The notes: generated by a model not told the origin, from the sequence alone. DNA of 64,000 nt from Clostridium sp. AM34-11AC (GCF_003435375.1 NZ_QWGL01000017.1:1-64000); one strand, 5' to 3'; shown: positions 42,716 to 51,718, counted from the stretch's first letter. Made by a program: numbers and translations.

Positions 42716-43957
42716 TTAACCGACAAACCCCTGTACGAAGGTCTTAATAAACCAAATTGTCTGCGGTTGATAAATAATATCAACCAAGAATGCGCCAACG
42801 ATAGGAACAATCATCATTGCGCGGCGGGACATGCCATAACGCTCATTCACAGCAGTCATGTTCACAATTGCTGATGGAGTAGCACCTAGACCATGGCCGC
42901 ACAGACCAGCACACATTACAGCTGCATCGTAGTTCTTTCCTAACAGGCGGAATACTACAAAGTAGCTGACAAGAACCATGAATACTACCTGACAGATCAG
43001 CACCACCAGAACACCGCCGATCAGACCAGCTAATTCCCACAATTTCAGCGTCATCAGTGCAATAGACAGATACAGTGATAACATAACATCTCCGATTCCA
43101 TCAACTATCGCAAAATCGAAATTATAAAAATTAAATTTTTCATTAAGGTTGCGAACTATTACCGCTACAAACATTGCGCCCACATAAGTAGGAAAGCTCA
43201 TTCCGATTCGCTTTCCAATCCAACCGGAAACCATAGTTCCCAGCGCCATGCAAACAAGTAAAGCTGTCACATTCTTTATTACATCCAGGCTGCTCAGCTT
43301 TGCTGCTCCGGCTGCGTTTACTGTATTAATATCACTCTCGAAATTTTCAGATGCATCCGGTTTTAAATTGTATTTTACAATTAACCGCCGTCCAACTGGG
43401 CCACCTACCATAACAGCACTGATTAATCCAAACGTTGCTGCTGCCGCTCCTACCAGAGGTGCTGCTGTATATCCCATATCCGCGAATGTACTGCCATAAG
43501 CAGCCGCTGCACCATGACCACCTACCATGGAAATAGCGCTGGAGAGCAATGCATAAGGAGCCTCCAATCCAACCAGCTTGCCTACACCGATGCCGATCAC
43601 ATTCTGAAAAGCAGAGATAATACCCGCAATCAGCCAGTAAACAATAAGTAACATGCCACCTTTTTTCAGTAAACTGATACTTGCGCCCAATCCAACTGTT
43701 GTAAAGAAAGCAAGCATAAATGGCGACTGATACATACTGTCAAACGAAAATGCAAATGTTCCCGTCACATGACCAATAAAAGTGACAAACATAAACAGGA
43801 ATCCGCCAACAACAGGTGCTGGAATACAATATTTTTCCAAAAATTTAACCTTGCTCTTGATAAAGAAACCGATAAGCAATATCACAGCAGCCATGGCAAC
43901 TGTCATAATACCATCAGCCTTGATGGTAAAAAGGGAATCAATGACCTCAAACGACAT
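42716..43957 (-). CDS. gltS: Sodium/glutamate symporter (GltS family)
   Basis: A polytopic sodium-coupled amino acid importer (413 residues, about 10-11 helices). Family motifs: YCIPAPVVGGFLF, FFTTVGLGASISLLKKGG, ISMVGGHGAAAAYG and, in the second half, CGHGLGATPSAIVNM, the two inverted GGHGAA/GHGLG re-entrant loops. AAGGAGG lies before the chosen ATG (MSFEVID). Codon use and composition are AT-richer than the flanking operons. It is co-oriented with and 38 bases after the ureohydrolase gene, suggesting uptake of the substrate, or exchange of a related amino acid. Confidence 0.92.
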   Translation of the reverse strand: MSFEVIDSLFTIKADGIMTVAMAAVILLIGFFIKSKVKFLEKYCIPAPVVGGFLFMFVTFIGHVTGTFAFSFDSMYQSPFMLAFFTTVGLGASISLLKKGGMLLIVYWLIAGIISAFQNVIGIGVGKLVGLEAPYALLSSAISMVGGHGAAAAYGSTFADMGYTAAPLVGAAAATFGLISAVMVGGPVGRRLIVKYNLKPDASENFESDINTVNAAGAAKLSSLDVIKNVTALLVCMALGTMVSGWIGKRIGMSFPTYVGAMFVAVIVRNLNEKFNFYNFDFAIVDGIGDVMLSLYLSIALMTLKLWELAGLIGGVLVVLICQVVFMVLVSYFVVFRLLGKNYDAAVMCAGLCGHGLGATPSAIVNMTAVNERYGMSRRAMMIVPIVGAFLVDIIYQPQTIWFIKTFVQGFVG

Positions 43958-43995
43958 GTGCGCATCCTCCTTTTTTTGTAAAGCAGACAAGTTTT

Positions 43996-44958
43996 TTATT
44001 TTTCACGTGCTTTCGTTGCAAACCCCATCAGATCACAAGTCAGGCGAGCCGCTGTGTAACAGGTAGTGTCACCTTCATCATCATACTGTGGAGCAACTTC
44101 TGTCATAGCCATACCAACTACATTGCAGTGGTTCGCAATCGCTTCCAACATCTCAGTTGCTTCATCGTATGTAAATCCACCCAGCATAGGAGATCCTGTA
44201 CCTTTCGATAACGGATAGTCCATAGCATCAATATCAAAATGGATAAACGTATTACGGCCAGCTTCCAAATTCTTTAAAATTTCTTCAATTCCAACACGAC
44301 GATAATCCTTAACAGAATATATTTTATCGCCATTTGCACGTGCTTCCTCAAAATCAGCAGGTCCACTGCTTCCTATACCGCGAATGCCCAGATGAATCAT
44401 TTTTTCCACATATGGCAGTGTGGAATTATTTCGCATAGGTGAACCATTGAAATATGGCTGACCATTCAGCGGTTTTGTCCAATCCAGATGGGAATCAAAA
44501 TGGATGATGTCCAGTTGGGAATAACAATCTAATCCTTTTACAGCTTGATGACCGACTGAACAGTCACCACCTAAAACGATAGGCATAACCCCCTGCTTTG
44601 CCAGAATGCGAACTGCTTCTTCCAAATTTTTATTCGTAGCAGTTAAATCACCCGGAACATAATCACAGTCACCACAATCTACCACGCGCCACAGATCGGT
44701 ATCCAGATAACTCTTATTACGCTCAGGATCATAGTTGCCGCCCTTTTTCATGCGGAAGCGGGTAGATGCATTGCGGATTCCACGCGGTCCAAGGCGACAT
44801 CCTGTTTTTCCCTGAATCGCCAGATCAAATGGCGCGCCCAAAATAGCGATATCTGCATTAGCGTGATGAATATCATAGCAGATCGGTACTTTAGCAAAAG
44901 TCGCAATACCAGTAGGTGCCATATTTAACGGTGCATCTTGTACAGTAAAAGCATTCAT
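43996..44958 (-). CDS. Ureohydrolase (agmatinase/guanidinobutyrase-like)
   Basis: A 320-residue arginase-superfamily enzyme expected to release urea from a guanidino compound using a dimanganese centre. GAPFDLAIQGKTGCRLGPRGIR matches agmatinase-type proteins; metal motifs are GGDCSVGHQ (C123 where a His ligand is usual), HFDSHLDW (D145, H147, D149) and HFDIDAMDY. The Cys-for-His change may alter metal or activity. AGGAGG precedes the chosen ATG (MNAFTVQ). Its partners are a GltS-type symporter and a divergent IclR regulator. Agmatine, guanidinobutyrate, arginine and guanidine are all possible substrates. Confidence 0.88.
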   Translation of the reverse strand: MNAFTVQDAPLNMAPTGIATFAKVPICYDIHHANADIAILGAPFDLAIQGKTGCRLGPRGIRNASTRFRMKKGGNYDPERNKSYLDTDLWRVVDCGDCDYVPGDLTATNKNLEEAVRILAKQGVMPIVLGGDCSVGHQAVKGLDCYSQLDIIHFDSHLDWTKPLNGQPYFNGSPMRNNSTLPYVEKMIHLGIRGIGSSGPADFEEARANGDKIYSVKDYRRVGIEEILKNLEAGRNTFIHFDIDAMDYPLSKGTGSPMLGGFTYDEATEMLEAIANHCNVVGMAMTEVAPQYDDEGDTTCYTAARLTCDLMGFATKAREK

Positions 44959-45019
44959 AATAAACCTCCTATTAGTCACAATTTTGAAACGCGTTTTGTT
45001 TTTGTGTCTTTCTGATATC

Positions 45020-45047
45020 ATTATATGCTATCTAAGAAATAAGTCAA
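45020..45047 (-). promoter_or_regulatory. Promoter of the ureohydrolase-gltS operon
   Basis: On the minus strand TTGACT (45042-45047), a 16-base spacer and a perfect TATAAT (45020-45025). An AAACGCGTTT palindrome (44988-44997) lies in the 5' untranslated region and could be an operator. Confidence 0.7.
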
Positions 45048-45084
45048 GGTTTTGTTGTCTATTTTGAAATACAGACACTCACGT

Positions 45085-45147
45085 GAAACAGTTTGTTTCT
45101 ATTCTAGTACATATCAGATTGACTTTTTTCAGGCAGTTTACTATAAT
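45085..45147 (+). promoter_or_regulatory. IclR gene promoter and candidate operator
   Basis: TTGACT (45119-45124), a 17-base spacer and TATAAT (45142-45147) drive the regulator gene. Between the two divergent promoters is the perfect palindrome GAAACA-GTT-TGTTTC (45085-45099), a plausible IclR binding site controlling both directions. Confidence 0.65.
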
Positions 45148-45160
45148 GAAACTACATTAG

Positions 45161-45199
45161 TAGTTGTCTAATAAGTCCGCGCCTTTACTGCGCTGACCG
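45161..45199 (+). repeat. Family A repeat copy upstream of the IclR gene
   Basis: GTCCGCGCCTTTACTGCGCTGACCG matches 21 of 25 positions with the repeat at 2444-2576. It sits in the 5' untranslated region of the regulator gene, between promoter and ribosome binding site, so it is transcribed. Confidence 0.55.
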
Positions 45200-45248
45200 C
45201 AAAGTGCCACCCCACTCAGAAAATGGACACAGAAAAGGAGTAATCTTT

Positions 45249-46019
45249 ATGGGCGATACGAATTTTATTGAATCCTCCACACCTATGGTAAATTCGGTAC
45301 TTCATGCCACAAAAATTCTAGATTACTATGCTTCCCAGCGCCGGGAATATTTAAGCCTAACTGAGATCAGCCGCGCGATTGGTCTGCATAAAACAACAGT
45401 ATACCGTATTTTGCGCACACTGCAGTCTGTAGGCTGGATCGAGCAATCCAGCACCAATGGACAATACCGGTTGGGCAGCGGTATTTTAATGATTGCATCT
45501 GCCGTGTCTGTGCACTATACCACACGCCAGCTAATCAGTGAAGAAATGCGCCGCTTGTGTGATTTACACAATGAAACCGTCGTGCTTTCCTCTTTGCGCG
45601 GAGATACGGGCATTTGCGTGGATCTTGTAAAAGGACATCATAATTTGGGAATTTCAAGTGAAAACGGTTATATTGTACCTTTAGATTGTGGTGCAACCGG
45701 TAAGACTTTGCTGGCTGCACAATCAGATGAATTGGTTGAACGTCTAATTCAAAATTATCCTGGTCTGGAAGAAAAGCTGCGTAATCAAGTAAAAGAAATC
45801 CGGCAGCGGGGATATTGTATCTCCGAAGGGGAGGTAGATGAGGGAGTCGCTGCCGTAGCAGTTCCACTTCCTATGCCGGATCATATTTATACACTAACCT
45901 ACTCCGGACCTGTTGAGCGTTTACGCGGTTTAGATTATATGGTTCTGGTACATTCATTGCAACAGGCAGTTAAAAATATATTATTAAAATGTGATGGAAA
46001 AAGAAAGGAAGCTCTTTAA
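45249..46019 (+). CDS. IclR family transcriptional regulator
   Basis: A 256-residue regulator. The N-terminal winged helix-turn-helix (about 12-75) reads LSLTEISRAIGLHKTTVYRILRTL across two helices, and the C-terminal effector domain (about 85-250) has LDCGATGKTLLA and RGYCISEGEVDEGVAAVAVP, typical IclR ligand-pocket segments. AAAGGAG before the ATG sets the start 15 codons inside the longest frame. It is divergent from the ureohydrolase-gltS operon and most likely controls it. Confidence 0.93.
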   Translation: MGDTNFIESSTPMVNSVLHATKILDYYASQRREYLSLTEISRAIGLHKTTVYRILRTLQSVGWIEQSSTNGQYRLGSGILMIASAVSVHYTTRQLISEEMRRLCDLHNETVVLSSLRGDTGICVDLVKGHHNLGISSENGYIVPLDCGATGKTLLAAQSDELVERLIQNYPGLEEKLRNQVKEIRQRGYCISEGEVDEGVAAVAVPLPMPDHIYTLTYSGPVERLRGLDYMVLVHSLQQAVKNILLKCDGKRKEAL

Positions 46020-46083
46020 AACCTTTTACTCAGTATATTTTCTAGACAAGCAAAGTCTTGAATCAAACTGTTTCCATTGAAAT

Positions 46084-46147
46084 AAAAATCCGATAATCGG
46101 ATACTGTACGATTTTACTGGTGCAGTTATCCTGATCATCGGATTTTT
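46084..46147. terminator. Bidirectional terminator between iclR and MATE genes
   Basis: AAAAATCCGAT pairs with ATCGGATTTTT, with inner AATC.GGAT/ATCC.GAT(C) pairings, between two convergent genes. Confidence 0.85.
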
Positions 46148-46166
46148 CTATATGCGTATAAGATTA

Positions 46167-47531
46167 TTATGCCTTATCTAATTTTTTAAGTGCCTTTTTA
46201 AATTGAATTGAAAACAAAATCGCCGTGAATGTCACTGCGATCGCATCCGCGATCGGCTCTGCCATGTAGACGCCCAGCGTTTTATTGCTGACGAACATCG
46301 GAACAATGAAGATTAACGGAAGCAGAAGCACAAATTTACGCACAACTGCCACGATGATCGAGCATACCGCATATCCGATGGCAACGAAGGTCATCTGGCA
46401 GGCGAGCTGGATTCCAAAGAGGAACATCGCACCGCAGTAGATCCGCAGAGCGCCTGCAGTGAAGGAAACGAGTTCTGGATCGGAGCTGAAGATTCCCGCG
46501 AAGGTTGCCGGGAAAAGCTGGACAAAGAGCCAGAACAACGTGGAATAGATCAGGGAGATCACGAGATGGAGCTTGAATGTCTTCTTCATACGGTCGATAT
46601 TTCTCGCTCCGTAGTTATAGCTCATGATCGGCTGTGCGCCCTGTCCGATTCCCTGAAGCGGCAGCATTGCAAACTGCATCGTACTTGTAAGGATCGTCAT
46701 GGCACCGACTGCCAGATCTCCGCCGTACTTTAACAGGGAAGAGTTAAAGCATACCGAGATAACACTCTCACTGGACTGCATCACAAATGTGGAAAGTCCC
46801 AGCGCAAGACACGGAAAAACGATAGATGGAACCGGCTTTAAATACTCCTTTTTGATCCGTAAGAAGGTCTTCTTTCCGGTCAGGAACGCGAGAACCCATC
46901 CGCAGGATACCGCCTGAGAGATGATCGTCGCGAGAGCCGCACCCTTTACGCCCATGCCAAACCCGAAGATAAAGATCGGGTCCAAAATGATGTTGCAGAC
47001 AGCTCCGATGGTAACCGTCAGCATACTGGTCTTTGAAAATCCCTGGGCCGTGATGAACATGTTCATGCCTAACGTCATCTGGACAAAGATCGTTCCGACA
47101 GCGTAAATACTCATGTAATCAACGGCATAGTCGATGGTGTTTTCACTGGCTCCAAAAGTCAAGAGCATAGAGCGGCCAAACAACAGTAAGACTGCTGTCA
47201 GGATCGCAGAAATGATGATCTGAACCGTAAAACAGCCGCTGAGAATCTTCTCCGCAGAGTCCATGTCATCTTTTCCCATAAAGATCGACGCTCTCGGCGC
47301 ACCGCCGGAGCCGACGAGGGCCGCGAAGGCGGAGACCACCATAATGATCGGCAGGCAGACGCCGACACCGGTCAGGGCGAGACTTCCGCTTCCCGGGATA
47401 TGTCCAATGTAGATCCGGTCAACGATGTTGTACAGCATGTTGACGATCTGTGCAATGACAGATGGAACGGCAAGCTTGAAAAGAAGCTTTCCGATCGGCT
47501 CTGTCCCAAGAAATTCTTTACTGTTGTTCAT
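46167..47531 (-). CDS. MATE family efflux transporter (1 of 3)
   Basis: A 12-helix multidrug/toxin extrusion antiporter (454 residues). Conserved pieces: PSVIAQIVNMLYNIVDRIYIG near the N terminus, LALTGVGVCLPI, and in the second half GIGQGAQPIMSYNYGARN. The marR gene upstream overlaps it by 14 bases, so the pump is expressed with and controlled by that regulator. Substrates cannot be told from sequence. GAAGGA precedes the ATG. Confidence 0.93.
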   Translation of the reverse strand: MNNSKEFLGTEPIGKLLFKLAVPSVIAQIVNMLYNIVDRIYIGHIPGSGSLALTGVGVCLPIIMVVSAFAALVGSGGAPRASIFMGKDDMDSAEKILSGCFTVQIIISAILTAVLLLFGRSMLLTFGASENTIDYAVDYMSIYAVGTIFVQMTLGMNMFITAQGFSKTSMLTVTIGAVCNIILDPIFIFGFGMGVKGAALATIISQAVSCGWVLAFLTGKKTFLRIKKEYLKPVPSIVFPCLALGLSTFVMQSSESVISVCFNSSLLKYGGDLAVGAMTILTSTMQFAMLPLQGIGQGAQPIMSYNYGARNIDRMKKTFKLHLVISLIYSTLFWLFVQLFPATFAGIFSSDPELVSFTAGALRIYCGAMFLFGIQLACQMTFVAIGYAVCSIIVAVVRKFVLLLPLIFIVPMFVSNKTLGVYMAEPIADAIAVTFTAILFSIQFKKALKKLDKA

Positions 47532-47964
47532 GCAGTTTTCCTTCTTTCCTGTAATCTGAAATGTTTGAATTGATCCGGTTCATAAGTTCGAACAGCATCC
47601 GGTGCTCTTCCGGGGAGAATCCGCGGCAGATGATCTCAGCAGCCCGTTTCTGGACGTTTTTTCCATCAGAGACCATCGGCGCAGCAGCGTCTGTAAGTTT
47701 CAGATGGATCGTCCTCCGGTCCGTCCCATAATATTCCCCTGTGAGCAGTCCGCGCTCTTCTAATGAGCGGACAGACATGGAAACATGGGACTTTGTAAAA
47801 GCCCGCTTCTTGATAATCCGGGCGGCGGTGTCGCACTCCGGATTGTTGGCGAGAAACAGCAGAATATTGAATTCCATCTGGGTCAGCCCGTATTTTTTGC
47901 AGACCGGATCAATGAGCCCCGTATAGAAATCCCGGCTGTCCGCCATAAAATCAACAAATTTCAT
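47518..47964 (-). CDS. MarR family transcriptional regulator
   Basis: A 148-residue winged helix regulator: YGLTQMEFNILLFLANNPECDTAARIIKK then the recognition part KSHVSMSVRSLEERGLLTGEYYGTDRRTIHLKLT with the wing DRRT. Likely a repressor released by a drug-like ligand. The GTG opening the longest frame lies inside the ribosome binding site, so ATG (MKFVDFM) was chosen. First gene of the marR-MATE operon, with a palindromic operator at its promoter. Confidence 0.93.
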   Translation of the reverse strand: MKFVDFMADSRDFYTGLIDPVCKKYGLTQMEFNILLFLANNPECDTAARIIKKRAFTKSHVSMSVRSLEERGLLTGEYYGTDRRTIHLKLTDAAAPMVSDGKNVQKRAAEIICRGFSPEEHRMLFELMNRINSNISDYRKEGKLHEQQ

Positions 47965-47993
47965 GTGTATCACCTCTGGTTCAAAAGTGAACT

Positions 47994-48042
47994 GTTCTAT
48001 TTAGAACTATATTAGTATACAGGACTATTCTTAAAAAGTCAA
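47994..48042 (-). promoter_or_regulatory. marR promoter with palindromic operator
   Basis: On the minus strand TTGACT (48037-48042), a 17-base spacer and TATACT (48014-48019). Just after the start point lies the perfect palindrome GTTCTA-TT-TAGAAC (47994-48007), and next to it GTTCA/TGAAC. This is the usual site for MarR autorepression. Confidence 0.7.
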
Positions 48043-48198
48043 GAGCAGCGGCAGTTCTAAGCATTCTAATCCTATCCAGGTGCCATATCCAGATCTCGTT
48101 CTTCACATGATGTCCTTACCTGCACTACAGATTTTATAAAAAAGAGGTGCCTTGGCTGCATATTCCCCAGGTCGACCGGAATTTGCACCCTGGCACAT

Positions 48199-48242
48199 TC
48201 GCGCAGTCGCTTGCGACAATCTACATCTTCGCGCAAGTGCGC
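48199..48242 (+). repeat. Family B intergenic repeat copy
   Basis: This copy includes a perfect GTCGC-TT-GCGAC palindrome, followed by AATCTACATCTTC, and matches the sequence at 36482. It lies in the 260-base gap between the marR promoter and the nrdG terminator, where I see no gene. A GGCAC/GTGCC hairpin follows at about 48251. Confidence 0.5.
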
Positions 48243-48303
48243 ATCATTGGCACGTTAGTGCCTTTTGTGTGACAGGGAATTCTTCGGAATTTCCTATTAC
48301 ATC

Positions 48304-48375
48304 AAAAAGATCCGACAATCAAGTTGTCTTACAGAATCAAAAATTCCCGTAAAACAACCCAACTGCCGGATCTTT
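48304..48375 (-). terminator. Terminator of the nrdDG operon
   Basis: On the minus strand GATCCGGCA and TGTCGGATC bound an extended hairpin with an inner GTTGT/ACAAC pairing, followed by TTTTTGATG. A and T runs on both sides make it potentially bidirectional. Confidence 0.75.
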
Positions 48376-48395
48376 TCTATATATAGCTTTATATT

Positions 48396-48947
48396 CTAAT
48401 TAAACTTCATCGAGATTCCCCGGCTCACCAGATCATGCCAGACGATCTCCCCTGTTTCCAGAGACTTTTTCACATCGATAATCCTCTGGTTCTCCGAACC
48501 GCGGAATGCCAGTGCCACGCTGTAAAGTTCCTGAACAAACTCGCCGTCCACGAGGACATCGATCAGGCTTAACATCTCATCCGTACACTCACATCTCGCC
48601 CGGCTCTCACCGAGAAGCTCTTTATCGAAAAGATAACCGGTATAGCACCAGATATTTTTCTTTGGGAATCTCTCGCGCACTTTCTTTAAGAACGGGAGAA
48701 GTGCCCGCTGGTTCTCCGGCTCAAAGGGTTCTCCACCGAGAAGCGAAAGTCCATCCACATAATCCGGCTCCAGCGCCTTTAATAACATTTCTTCCGTCTC
48801 TTCCGTAAACGGCTTTCCGTATCCGAAATCCCACGCCACATCATTAAAGCAATTTTTACAGTGATGTGTACAGCCGGACACAAAGAGGGACACGCGGACT
48901 CCCTCACCGTTTGCAATATCACATGTTTTGATCTCTCCGTAATTCAT
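48396..48947 (-). CDS. nrdG: Anaerobic ribonucleotide reductase activating protein
   Basis: A radical SAM activase (183 residues) that installs the glycyl radical in NrdD. The cluster motif is C26-x3-C30-x2-C33 (SGCTHHCKNCFN), preceded by NGEGVRVSLFVSGC, with SLLGGEPFEPEN for SAM binding. Its ATG shares one base with the nrdD stop codon (TAATG), ensuring coupled expression. Confidence 0.96.
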   Translation of the reverse strand: MNYGEIKTCDIANGEGVRVSLFVSGCTHHCKNCFNDVAWDFGYGKPFTEETEEMLLKALEPDYVDGLSLLGGEPFEPENQRALLPFLKKVRERFPKKNIWCYTGYLFDKELLGESRARCECTDEMLSLIDVLVDGEFVQELYSVALAFRGSENQRIIDVKKSLETGEIVWHDLVSRGISMKFN

Positions 48948-51136
48948 TACAGGTGCAGTACCCTTTCCTTAATTTCCTGTGTTCTGCCCTGATTCCAGAA
49001 CTGTGTTCCGATGTAGCCGCAGGTACGTCTCGCCACATTGAGCTTGCTCTGGTCACGGTTTCCGCAGTGTGGGCATTCCCATACGAGCTTTCCGTCATCC
49101 TCGATGATCCTGATCTCGCCGTCGTAACCGCATACCTGACAGTAATCGCTCTTCGTATTTAACTCCGCGTACATGATATTGTCATAGATGTAGCGGATGA
49201 CCTGAAGAACAGCCGGGATATTATCCTGCATGTTCGGAACTTCCACGTAGCTGATCGCTCCGCCCGGGGACAGTGCCTGAAATTCAGACTCTAATTTTAA
49301 CTTACTGAAGGCGTCGATCGGTTCCGTTACATGTACATGGTAGCTGTTTGTGATGTAGTTTCTGTCAGTTACGCCCTTTACGATGCCGAAGCGTCTCTGG
49401 AGACTCTTCGCAAAAGAGTAGGTTGTGGACTCCAGCGGGGTTCCGTAGATGCTGTAATCGATATTTTCCGCCTCTTTCCACTTCGCGCAGTAGTCATTTA
49501 ACTTCTGCATGATCTCAAGACCGAGTTTCTTTCCTTCCGGCTCAGTCAGTTTCTTCTCGATTAAGCTGTATACACACTCCCAGAGGCCTGCATAGCCAAG
49601 GGAAAGTGTGGAATATCCGTCATACAGGAGCTTGTCGATGGTCTCACCTTTCTTTAAGCGGGCAAGCGCGCCATACTGCCAGAGGATCGGAGCCGCATCG
49701 GATAAGGTTCCTTTTAATCTCTCGTGGCGGCAGCGCATTGCGCGGTGGCAGAGTTCCATTCTCTCATCAAAGATCTCCCAGAACCTGTTCATGTCTTTTC
49801 TTGCACTGAGTCCGATATCAACGAGGTTGACCGTTACAACGCCCTGATTGAAGCGGCCATAATACTTGCGCTCGCCTTCCCGGTAGTTTCCTGCATTCGC
49901 AAGGTTTCCTTTTACGTAGGAACGGTCCGGAGTCAGGAAGGAACGGCATCCCATACATGTATACACATCGCCCTTTAACTCCCGCATCTTCTTCGCGGAG
50001 ATATAATCCGGAACCATGCGCTTTGCGGTACATTTTGCCGCAAGCTCTGTTAAATAGTAATACGGCGCATCCGGAGTGATATTGTCCTCATCGAGCACAT
50101 AGATCAGCTTCGGGAATGCCGGTGTGATCCATACGCCGGCTTCATTTTTAACGCCGAGATATCTCTGTTTTAAGGTCTCCTCGATGATCATCGCAAGGTC
50201 TTTTTTCTCCTGCGGATTCTTTGCCTCGTCGAGGTACATGTAAACGGTAACGAACGGTGCCTGTCCGTTTGTAGTAAGGAGTGTTACGACCTGATACTGG
50301 ATCGTCTGGATTCCCTTCGTGATCTCTCTGCGGAGACGCTCCTCCGTGAGCTTATCGATCTGATCCTCTGTCACAGCAATTCCAAGATCCTTCATCTCGC
50401 CAATCACTTCCTGACGGATCTTCACCCTCGATACCTGGACGAACGGAGCGAGATGCGCAAGGCTGATGCTCTGTCCGCCGTACTGGTTGCTGGCAACCTG
50501 AGCGATGATCTGAGTCGCAATGTTGCAGGCTGTGGAAAAGCTGTGCGGGCGCTCGATCAGGGTCTCGCTGATTACAGTGCCGTTCTGCAGCATATCCTCC
50601 AGGTTTACAAGGTCGCAGTTGTGCATATGCTGTGCAAAATAGTCGGAGTCGTGGAAGTGGATGATTCCCTGCTTATCCGCCTCAACAATATCTTCCGGAA
50701 GAAGAAGTCTTCTCGTGAGATCCTTGCTGACCTCTCCAGCCATATAGTCACGCTGTACACTGTTGACCGTCGGATTCTTGTTGGAATTTTCCTGCATAAC
50801 CTCTTCGTTGTTGCACTCGATCAGGGACAGGATCCGGTTGTCCGTCGTGTTTGCTCTCCGCACCAGAGAGCGGTCATAGCGGTAGCGCACATAATTTTTC
50901 GCGATCGCAAAAGCACCTATGGCCATCAACTGGTTCTCGACCATATCCTGGATCTCCTCTACAGACACAGCACGTCCCAGCTTATTGCACTTGTACTCTA
51001 CATAATCCGCGATATCCGTAAGCTGTTCCGGTGCCAGATAGGCATTTTCTGTGGCGTTGCACGCCTTCTGGACCGCATTTACGATCTTGAGCGTGTCAAA
51101 ACTTTCCTCCGCTCCGTTTCTTTTGATGATCTTCAT
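48947..51136 (-). CDS. nrdD: Anaerobic (class III) ribonucleoside-triphosphate reductase
   Basis: Makes deoxyribonucleotides without oxygen (729 residues). An N-terminal ATP-cone (about 1-95, IIKRNGAEESFDTLKI) serves allosteric control. The glycyl-radical fold follows, with catalytic cysteines such as CMGCRSFL. A C-terminal zinc site has CQVCGYDG and ECPHCGN, and the radical loop RRTCGYIG places the radical at about Gly707. With nrdG it marks the organism as living anaerobically. Confidence 0.97.
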   Translation of the reverse strand: MKIIKRNGAEESFDTLKIVNAVQKACNATENAYLAPEQLTDIADYVEYKCNKLGRAVSVEEIQDMVENQLMAIGAFAIAKNYVRYRYDRSLVRRANTTDNRILSLIECNNEEVMQENSNKNPTVNSVQRDYMAGEVSKDLTRRLLLPEDIVEADKQGIIHFHDSDYFAQHMHNCDLVNLEDMLQNGTVISETLIERPHSFSTACNIATQIIAQVASNQYGGQSISLAHLAPFVQVSRVKIRQEVIGEMKDLGIAVTEDQIDKLTEERLRREITKGIQTIQYQVVTLLTTNGQAPFVTVYMYLDEAKNPQEKKDLAMIIEETLKQRYLGVKNEAGVWITPAFPKLIYVLDEDNITPDAPYYYLTELAAKCTAKRMVPDYISAKKMRELKGDVYTCMGCRSFLTPDRSYVKGNLANAGNYREGERKYYGRFNQGVVTVNLVDIGLSARKDMNRFWEIFDERMELCHRAMRCRHERLKGTLSDAAPILWQYGALARLKKGETIDKLLYDGYSTLSLGYAGLWECVYSLIEKKLTEPEGKKLGLEIMQKLNDYCAKWKEAENIDYSIYGTPLESTTYSFAKSLQRRFGIVKGVTDRNYITNSYHVHVTEPIDAFSKLKLESEFQALSPGGAISYVEVPNMQDNIPAVLQVIRYIYDNIMYAELNTKSDYCQVCGYDGEIRIIEDDGKLVWECPHCGNRDQSKLNVARRTCGYIGTQFWNQGRTQEIKERVLHL

Positions 51137-51718
51137 CCCTGATTCCCCGTTTCATTTCATTGTGTTGGCAGAATTGTCCGCTTTACGCACAACTGCCGTT
51201 GCCTGTTTTTCTCTTCTGTCTATTCTGCTAAAAAACACAGCTGACCTACAGGTCCGCGCATTTACTGGCCGGCCTCAGGCATGTACATTTCAGTTGCTGA
51301 TAGTTTTCTTGGTTGTATATACAGTTTGTTTTTTTCAGAATTATACAGAAATTTTATCTGATTTAGATATTTTATGATTGATCTGTCGGACTTGCCGCCA
51401 CGAGTCTCTTAAGGCGGTCATGTCATGTTCCCGCCACGTTATTTTTAGTCACTCACGCGAGAACGATTCTATTATAACTGTATTGTTCCCGGATTGCAAG
51501 GAGTACTGCTATATAAATATGATATACCAAAACCATATATATGGTGAAAAATTCATGATTCAAAACTATATCTTGTTGTTTTTTGAATACAATCTACAAG
51601 AAGAGTCCACTCCGGGATCGTCCCGGAAAGCCCCTGAAATGGCATATCCCGCGAGCCATTTTTCTGCCGTTTTAAGCGTCCAGAAAGCCCGCGGGACTGT
51701 TTTCTCTGTTCTTCTTAC
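51137..51718. other. Intergenic upstream of nrdD, palindromes and a repeat copy, no gene
   Basis: No open frame here has a convincing ribosome binding site. Items seen: a diverged family A repeat (GTCCGCGCATTTACTG, 51241-51275); the perfect 14-base palindrome ACCATATATATGGT (51532-51545), a possible operator for nrdDG though not in register with the NrdR box; a TCCGGGA/TCCCGGA hairpin (51611-51627); and a larger inverted repeat TCCCGCG/CGCGGGA (about 51656-51696) just after the radical SAM gene. Confidence 0.5.

Noticed and set aside
44985..44999. AAACGCGTTT as a catabolite-response (cre) site
   Set aside because: The sequence does not fit the cre consensus in register; it was kept only as an unassigned palindrome.
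50453..51142. A 229-codon plus-strand open frame opposite nrdD
   Set aside because: It is antisense to the conserved N-terminal half of NrdD and lacks initiation signals.
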